From Peptoniphilaceae bacterium (GTDB taxonomy: Bacteria > Bacillota > Clostridia > Tissierellales > Peptoniphilaceae): a stretch of 48,445 nucleotides of DNA. The translations under genes were made by a program, and so were the position numbers. The number at the start of each line of letters is the position of its first letter. Within the stretch, counting starts at the first letter, position 1. The stretch lies in the NCBI GenBank assembly GCA_902363535.1, contig CABJAE010000015.1:1-48445 (forward strand), given 5' to 3'. Below the pieces are notes generated by a model that was given only the letters and a program-made list of their open reading frames with translations, was not told the DNA's origin and did no database searches. Below, piece by piece: positions 43,438 through 48,445 of this stretch.

Positions 43438-44344
43438 AATGAATCTCCTTTTTCTCTTTTTCCCATTCTTTTGCATCAAAGAAAGGAAGTTCACTTTGAT
43501 CGCTCTTCAGCACCATGCGCGATGCGGCCATGGCGCCGACGACGGCATGGTCAATCGTCTTACCCTTCGCCATCTCTGCCGTCAACATGGCGCAAAAGGC
43601 ATCCCCGGCGCCGGTGGCTCCCCGAATGGTCATGGGACTGGTGGTGTAGTGGAGCATTTCCTCGTCCTTAAACAAGTAGGCTCCGTCGGCTCCCGCCGTA
43701 ATCACCACATACTCCACGCCCATGCTTCGTAAAGCGGCGCCCTGAGTGGCGACATCGTCGCTTCCCCGGCCGCTTAATACCTGCGCTTCCAGAACGTTAC
43801 ATTTTAACACATGAATGCGATTAAGAAAAGAGGCAAATTTCTTTACCTTCACGGCGCTTACCCCGTCCACCACGGCCTTCATGTTCCAGGAGAAAATTTC
43901 CGCCAAGGTGTCTTCCCGCAAATTGGCATCCACCACGACGTAATCCGCCGCCTCGGCCAATTGGCGGCGCGCTTTTATTTTCTCGGGGCTCAGCTTTTCC
44001 ATGACCGCCATGTCGTTGACTGCCGCGTGCATTTCCCCTTCTTGATCCAAGAGCACCAGGTAGCTGCCCGTTGACGCCCCTTCGAAGGTAAAAGCGTGAT
44101 CGAAGGATAATTTTTCCGGCGCCCTCGCCAGGATCATGGCCTTCTTGTCGTCGTCGCCGAAAGCCGTAATGAGCGCCGTCTCGATGCCCAAGCGGGCGAT
44201 GGTGGCGGCGATGTTTCGTCCCACGCCGCCGGGACTTAACTCCACGGCCCCGGGATTGGAGTCGTAAAGATCCAAATGCTCGTAGGGCCTTCCGCTAATA
44301 TCCACATTGCAGCCGCCGAAGACCGCAACTTTTTTCTCACTCAT
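43424..44344 (-). CDS. psuK: PfkB-family carbohydrate kinase, probable pseudouridine kinase
   Basis: The 306-residue kinase has PfkB signatures: GGCNVDISGRP at the N-terminus, ELSPGGVGRNIAATIARLG, and the C-terminal ATP/anion-hole motif RGATGAGDAFCAML containing the catalytic Asp. Directly coupled to psuG (14-base overlap), it is best read as the kinase that makes pseudouridine 5'-phosphate; ribokinase-like activity on another nucleoside is possible but less likely. It overlaps the tdk stop by four bases. Confidence 0.9.
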
Positions 44345-44928
44345 TTTCTCCCCCTTTCGCCGCGATTTTGTATCCGCTTAAAACAGGCGCGGCACAGCGG
44401 TTCGTAGCTTTCCGTGGCGCCGATGACCACACGGCCTCCTTCCCCCGACGTGCGGTGGCTCACCCAGGCGTCGCTGCCGCAGTGGGCGCAGACGGCGTGG
44501 TGCTTTTCCACGTAATCGGCCACGGCCATGATTTCCTTCACGATCTCAAAGGGATGGGCCTCGTAATCCATGTCCAGCCCCGCGCAGACCACGGTCTTAC
44601 CCTCGTCTAAAAGGGTGTCGAAGGCCGCGAGAATTTCATCGGTCGCGCCGCCTAAAAACTGCACTTCGTCGATGGCCACCACGTCGGCCCTGTGCTCCGC
44701 CGCCGCCTCAAGCACACCGGCGATGTCTTCCACCACCACGGCCTCAAGCGACGTGTTGTCGTGGCTCGTTATGGCAGAGTGAATGAAGCGGGTATCCAGC
44801 GTGGGCTTCAAGACCAGCGTGTTGTAGCCGGCGATGCGAAAGCGCTTCACTTCCCGCTCCAAGCTCGATGTCTTTCCCGAAAACATGCTCCCCGTGTGCA
44901 AAATTAATCGTCCCCTGTACTGATGCAT
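44341..44928 (-). CDS. tdk: Thymidine kinase (type II)
   Basis: The 195-residue enzyme phosphorylates thymidine (and deoxyuridine). The P-loop is GSMFSGKTSS (residues 13-22), Walker B appears in VAIDEVQFLGG, and the lasso domain holds a zinc site with CAHC and CRAC. The start at 44928 follows AAGGAGG. It heads the unit with psuK and psuG, linking thymidine and pseudouridine salvage. A TGTTATAAT extended -10 box lies at 44949-44957. Confidence 0.96.
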   Translation of the reverse strand: MHQYRGRLILHTGSMFSGKTSSLEREVKRFRIAGYNTLVLKPTLDTRFIHSAITSHDNTSLEAVVVEDIAGVLEAAAEHRADVVAIDEVQFLGGATDEILAAFDTLLDEGKTVVCAGLDMDYEAHPFEIVKEIMAVADYVEKHHAVCAHCGSDAWVSHRTSGEGGRVVIGATESYEPLCRACFKRIQNRGERGRK

Positions 44929-44948
44929 TTCTTCCTCCTTAGAAGAAA

Positions 44949-44957
44949 ATTATAACA
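44949..44957 (-). promoter_or_regulatory. Extended -10 promoter of tdk-psuK-psuG
   Basis: TGTTATAAT on the minus strand lies about 20 bases before the tdk start, close behind AAGGAGG. The -35 zone is weak. The opposite strand shows TTGCAA and TATTCT 17 bases apart (about 45001-45029) that may serve the divergent ABC gene. Confidence 0.6.
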
Positions 44958-45064
44958 CAAATTTTACCGATTAAATCACCGTTCGCCTCCCCTCTTTTCT
45001 TGCAATCCCGCGCCCCGTACTATATTCTAATAATGGAAAATCGTTCGCAATTAAAGGAGGTTCT

Positions 45065-45787
45065 ATGCTTCAAATACAGCATTTAATTAAATATTACGGC
45101 AAGAAACAAATTCTTCACGACGTGAGTTTTGAATTGGACCCCGGAGACATTTGCGCCTTTATCGGATCCAACGGCGCCGGGAAAACCACCACCATCAAAT
45201 CCGCCTTAGGACTCATTCCCTTTGACGGCGGAAAGATTCTCATCGGCGACCACGACATCGAAAAGGAACCTCTGGAAGCGAAAAAACTTTACAGCTACGT
45301 GCCGGACAATCCGGAGCTCTATAAATTCATGCGGGGCATCGAGTACTTAAATTTCATCGCCGACATGTTTGAGCTGGATTACGAAACCCGCAGAGACCGC
45401 ATCGAATACTACGCCGACCTCTTCGCCATTCGCGATCGCTTGGGCGAGTCCATCGACAATTACAGCCACGGCATGCAGCAAAAGCTGGCTCTCATCGCCG
45501 CTTTGATCCACGATCCCAAGCTCATCGTCTTGGACGAACCCTTTGTGGGCCTGGATCCCATGGCCACGAAATCCATTCGGGAAACCTTTAAGAAAATGGC
45601 GGCGGAAAAGGGCACGACGATTCTCTTCTCCACCCACGTCTTGGAAGTGGCGGAAAAGTTGTGCAACAAGGTGGCCATTATTCGCGAAGGCCATTTGGTC
45701 TTTTTCGGTCCCACGGAAGAGGTGCTTCAAAAGGGCAGCTTGGAAGATCTGTTCATGGAAAGGATGCAAAGCCATGAACAAGCTTAG
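45065..45787 (+). CDS. ABC transporter ATP-binding protein (exporter type)
   Basis: The 240-residue ATPase has Walker A GSNGAGKTT (residues 34-42), the signature YSHGMQQKLALIAAL, Walker B LIVLDEPFVGLDP and the switch ILFSTHVLE. It resembles EcsA/YhaQ-type ATPases that pair with a multi-spanning partner. AAAGGAGG stands before the ATG. The 14-base overlap with the following membrane gene shows they form one transporter. The substrate is unknown. Confidence 0.93.
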   Translation: MLQIQHLIKYYGKKQILHDVSFELDPGDICAFIGSNGAGKTTTIKSALGLIPFDGGKILIGDHDIEKEPLEAKKLYSYVPDNPELYKFMRGIEYLNFIADMFELDYETRRDRIEYYADLFAIRDRLGESIDNYSHGMQQKLALIAALIHDPKLIVLDEPFVGLDPMATKSIRETFKKMAAEKGTTILFSTHVLEVAEKLCNKVAIIREGHLVFFGPTEEVLQKGSLEDLFMERMQSHEQA

Positions 45788-47372
45788 GCTTTTAAACCGA
45801 CTGGAAAGAAAGCGCACCTTTAATCAATTCACCCAGGGGAAAAAGAAAAAGGCCTTCGGCATTTTAATCTATCTCCTTTCCCTTTGGGGCTACTTTTGGA
45901 TCGGCGGGCTCTTGCCCATCTTCGCCTCCATGGCGATTTTGGATTCGAAAGGCGAGGCCGGCGCCTTTTCCGTGTCGGTTGTATTAAACGATGCGGGGAC
46001 TCTTTCCTCTATGGACGTCATGGCCCTCGCGTTTTTTCTCGCCAGCGCCATCATCGCCTTTATTCAAATTCGAAATATCTACTTCAACGACTTTGACCAA
46101 TCCACATTGTGGAGCCTGCCCGTGGACACGCGGCTCATCCTTATTTCAAAAAACACGGGCCCGGCCGTGTTCAGTCTTCCCTTGGTCTTGGCCTTTACCC
46201 TACCCTCCATGATTCTTACTTACGTGGCCACGGGCTCTTTGATTAAGGCCATCCTCGTCCTCGTCGTATTTTTTTGCGCCAATCAGTTAGGCGAATGCCT
46301 GGGCTGCTTTCTGCGCATTTTCTCGGCAAAAGGCGGAAGTCGCCTTCAATTGTCAAAGGGCGTGAAGAGCTTTTTCGGCTTTCTCCTCTTCGTCGTCTTT
46401 ATGGTGGGCTTTTACACGGAGCTGGCACGGGACTTTAAAGACCTCGTCGTCTTCATGGGCTTTTACAATCGCCTGCCCGCGGCGGCACGGCCCGTATCCT
46501 TCGCCCTGAATCATCATTTGTGGCTTATCCTCGTCTTTGTTCTTTTGACAGGGATCATATACTACGCCTTTCTTAACTACATGGCGAAACATTTTTTTAC
46601 CATCGGGGAAAGCTTGGCCCCTCGCGGCACGGTGAAGGCAGTGAAAGGCGGCGACTACAAGGTGCGCAGAAAATATGCCGCCCTCATTCGAAAAGAACGG
46701 CAGCTCTTTTTCTCCAACAGCGCCGTGGCCTTTAACAGCTTTTTCGGCACGGTGCTCCCGGTAATTCTCGCGGCCATTCTCTTCGTGCCCGCCGTGAAAG
46801 AAATGTTTCTCGGCTTTTTAGAAAGCCAGTCCTTCGTCTCCCCGGACGCGGCGATCTTTTTGATTCTCATCGGCCTCGCCGGCATGATGAACCTAGCGGG
46901 CTTCGGCTTTTCTCTGGAAGGCGCGAGTGCATATAACACCTACACCCTGCCTTTAAAGGGGCAGTCGGTTTTTCTCGGGAAGCTTTTTATGGCCGCAAGC
47001 CTTATCGCTCCCGCCTATATCATTGCCTGGCTGCTCCTCATTATAAACTTACGGCCCGACCTCGTGTATTGGCCCTTTTATCTCTTCGGCCCCTTGGCCT
47101 ACGCCCTTTTCATCAACGGCATCTCCCTGTTCTTCGACTGGAAATTCGCCAATTACGATTGGACCAATCCCCAAGAGCTGGCGAAAAATTCAAAACAATC
47201 CTTTTTCTCCGGCCTGGGAAGCCTTTTGGTCAGCTTCGCCATTTTACTCATCGGCGTCGGCGTCATGACCAAGGCGCCCCTCGTCTACGCCGCCCTGCTC
47301 ACTCTTATTTTTGTGGCAGGAAACATCATTCTTTATTTCCTCACCCGAGACATCACTGTCTACCATCAATAG
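45774..47372 (+). CDS. ABC transporter membrane subunit (ABC-2-like, multi-spanning)
   Basis: The 532-residue protein has about 12 predicted membrane segments and no ATPase motifs. The start is ATG at 45774 (AAGGATG upstream), overlapping the ATPase gene by 14 bases; the open frame extends upstream to 45543 only as antiparallel shadow of that gene. Its N-terminal basic start, large number of segments and coupling to an exporter-type ATPase indicate the permease of an ABC exporter. The substrate cannot be told. Confidence 0.85.
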   Translation: MNKLRLLNRLERKRTFNQFTQGKKKKAFGILIYLLSLWGYFWIGGLLPIFASMAILDSKGEAGAFSVSVVLNDAGTLSSMDVMALAFFLASAIIAFIQIRNIYFNDFDQSTLWSLPVDTRLILISKNTGPAVFSLPLVLAFTLPSMILTYVATGSLIKAILVLVVFFCANQLGECLGCFLRIFSAKGGSRLQLSKGVKSFFGFLLFVVFMVGFYTELARDFKDLVVFMGFYNRLPAAARPVSFALNHHLWLILVFVLLTGIIYYAFLNYMAKHFFTIGESLAPRGTVKAVKGGDYKVRRKYAALIRKERQLFFSNSAVAFNSFFGTVLPVILAAILFVPAVKEMFLGFLESQSFVSPDAAIFLILIGLAGMMNLAGFGFSLEGASAYNTYTLPLKGQSVFLGKLFMAASLIAPAYIIAWLLLIINLRPDLVYWPFYLFGPLAYALFINGISLFFDWKFANYDWTNPQELAKNSKQSFFSGLGSLLVSFAILLIGVGVMTKAPLVYAALLTLIFVAGNIILYFLTRDITVYHQ

Positions 47373-47384
47373 AAAGAAGCAATC

Positions 47385-48254
47385 ATGAGCGAAAAAAGTG
47401 CATCCGTACTCCTGGCCGCCGTTATCATCGCCCGGGCCACGAGCTACTACTTTATTAAAATCGGCATGGAGGGCCTTGACGTGTTTAATCTCTTGGCCGT
47501 CCGCTTCTTCGTCGCCGTCCTCCTCCTGACCCTTTTGTTTCACAAGCGGCTTTATCCCATGACAAAGAGCACCCTTCTTCACGGCACGATTTTAGGCGTG
47601 GTCTTTTTCGCCGTCATGGCCTTTGAGTTTATGGCCTTAAAAACATCCCCCTCTTCCACCGTGTCCTTTTTGGAAAACACCTCCATCATTCTCGTGCCAC
47701 TCTTAGTCGCCCTCATTACACGCACCCTGCCGAAGAAGTCCGCCATTTTCGGCGCGGTGATCACTATTATAGGCGTAGGCTTTTTAACTTACACCCCGGG
47801 CAGGATCGCCCTGACCCGCGGCGAAATCTTCGCCCTCATTGCGGCGCTGAACTACGCCACGGTCATCATCCTCACCGCTCGCTTCGCCGCAACCGACGAC
47901 CCCTTCCAACTGGGCTTTTTGCAGGTACTGTGGATTTTTATCCTCTCATCCCTCGCCACCTTTCTCACGGAAACGCCGCGGTGGCCCGAAAATCATGTGG
48001 AATGGACCGTCATCCTCATGCTGGCCGTCGTCTGCACCGGCTTCGGCTTTACCTTGCAGCCCGTGGCCCAACGCCACACCACCCCGGAGCGGGCCGGCAT
48101 GTTCTGCGCCTTAAACCCCATGTGCGCCACCATTATGGGCGTGACCCTATTAGGCGAAACCCTATCTCTTTATAAAATTGCCGGCATCCTCTGCATCGTC
48201 ACGGGCCTTACGGTACCCATTCTTATCGAGAGCCGAAAAAAGAAACAACTGTAA
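47385..48254 (+). CDS. EamA/DMT-family transporter
   Basis: The 289-residue protein has ten predicted membrane segments arranged as two EamA repeats (ARATSYYFIKIGMEGL, with a helix-4/5 segment LKTSPSSTVSFLENTSIILVPL; second half TLQPVAQRHTTPERAGMFCA and MGVTLLGETLSLYKIAG). The family moves metabolites such as amino acids or nucleosides out of or into the cell; no specificity can be assigned. It starts 12 bases after the ABC permease gene and ends at the terminator before the IS30 copy. Confidence 0.9.
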   Translation: MSEKSASVLLAAVIIARATSYYFIKIGMEGLDVFNLLAVRFFVAVLLLTLLFHKRLYPMTKSTLLHGTILGVVFFAVMAFEFMALKTSPSSTVSFLENTSIILVPLLVALITRTLPKKSAIFGAVITIIGVGFLTYTPGRIALTRGEIFALIAALNYATVIILTARFAATDDPFQLGFLQVLWIFILSSLATFLTETPRWPENHVEWTVILMLAVVCTGFGFTLQPVAQRHTTPERAGMFCALNPMCATIMGVTLLGETLSLYKIAGILCIVTGLTVPILIESRKKKQL

Positions 48255-48262
48255 TAAAAAAA

Positions 48263-48313
48263 GCAAACAGCCTCTGCCGTTTGCTTCGCCGGACCTTCGG
48301 GCCCGGTTTTTTT
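48263..48313 (+). terminator. Double-hairpin terminator after the EamA gene
   Basis: GCAAAC/GTTTGC (48263-48284) is followed by CCGGACC-TTCG-GGCCCGG (48289-48306, one mismatch) and seven T residues. It ends the ABC exporter/EamA transcript five bases before the IS30 repeat. On the minus strand the first hairpin also carries a T run and would block transcription entering from the IS. Confidence 0.88.
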
Positions 48314-48317
48314 ATTC

Positions 48318-48445
48318 CTTGAATTTACAATCTAAGTGCAACAAAAAATGATCCACCGTTTTCTGGTAAAATTGTGTCGACGAAAACCAATCAACCAGGA
48401 GGAACGATGAATCATTATTCTCATTTTACACTAAAAGAGCGTGAG
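48318..48445 (+). mobile_element. IS30-family insertion sequence, second copy, cut by window edge
   Basis: The 128 visible bases match the transposase-proximal end of the first copy (1756 down to 1629) with two differences. It opens with the same terminal repeat (48318-48342). The orientation is opposite to the first copy, both transposases reading outward from the enclosed region. Confidence 0.9.
48407..48445 (+). CDS. IS30-family transposase, first 13 codons
   Basis: AGGAGG precedes the ATG, and the visible residues MNHYSHFTLKERE equal those of the first copy. The upstream in-frame codon that is ATG in copy 1 reads GTG here, supporting the shorter start in both copies. The remainder lies outside the window. 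Confidence 0.88.
   Translation, partial: MNHYSHFTLKERE

Noticed and set aside
45543..45773. N-terminal extension of the ABC membrane subunit inside the ATPase gene
   Set aside because: The extension is rich in Arg, Trp and Lys and overlaps conserved ATPase codons; the ATG at 45774 has a ribosome site and begins a plausible membrane protein.

Overview
The window is a stretch of bacterial chromosome from a low-complexity, anaerobic, Gram-positive (Firmicutes/Clostridia-like) organism. The evidence is a T-box leader on ileS, the gene block glmU-prs-pth-mfd-prsA-mazG-hup-rqcP-divIC-yabR-tilS-hpt-ftsH known from Bacillus and clostridia, lipoprotein-type solute receptors (BmpA, PotD, PrsA), strong AGGAGG ribosome sites, and a complete [FeFe]-hydrogenase maturation set (HydE, HydG, HydF). 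The sporulation genes that interrupt this block in Bacillus (spoVT, yabP, yabQ, spoIIE) are absent, which suggests an asporogenous lineage such as the Peptoniphilaceae; that placement is an inference. No rRNA, tRNA or CRISPR array was seen.

Layout. 1-1756: the 5' part of an ISL3-family transposase and a complete IS30-family element. 1760-8501 (minus): an NAD-dependent SAF-domain oxidoreductase, an Rrf2 regulator, an isoleucine-type T-box leader, a type-2 IleS with a swapped GXHH signature, a histidine phosphatase and a D-cysteine desulfhydrase-like PLP enzyme. 8647-11520 (plus): an M16 metalloprotease. 11622-25811 (minus): the conserved housekeeping block from glmU down to ftsH. 25889-29755 (minus): the H-cluster maturation operon. 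29911-35151 (minus): a BmpA-NupOPQ-type nucleoside ABC transporter followed by a PPC-domain gene. 35229-36885: two divergent membrane proteins of unknown function. 36939-42388 (minus): a cupin/HTH regulator, potABCD and an FAD oxidoreductase. 42508-44928 (minus): tdk, a pseudouridine kinase and psuG. 45065-48254 (plus): an ABC exporter pair and an EamA-type permease. 48318-48445: the start of a second IS30 copy, inverted relative to the first.

How the parts fit. Several units serve uptake and salvage of nucleosides and polyamines: NupOPQ/BmpA imports nucleosides, Tdk and the PsuK/PsuG pair process thymidine and pseudouridine, Hpt and Prs supply nucleotides, and PotABCD imports polyamines. Isoleucine translation also recurs: the T-box/IleS unit charges tRNA-Ile, and TilS modifies the tRNA-Ile that reads AUA. 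Transcription units are compact, with stop/start overlaps and intrinsic terminator hairpins placed directly before ribosome sites.

The most notable points are the predicted mupirocin-hyper-resistance signature in IleS, the very short T-box stem I just after the rrf2 stop codon, the hairpin-then-ribosome-site junctions, the Met-for-His change in HydF, and the inverted IS30 copies enclosing about 46.6 kb of essential genes.
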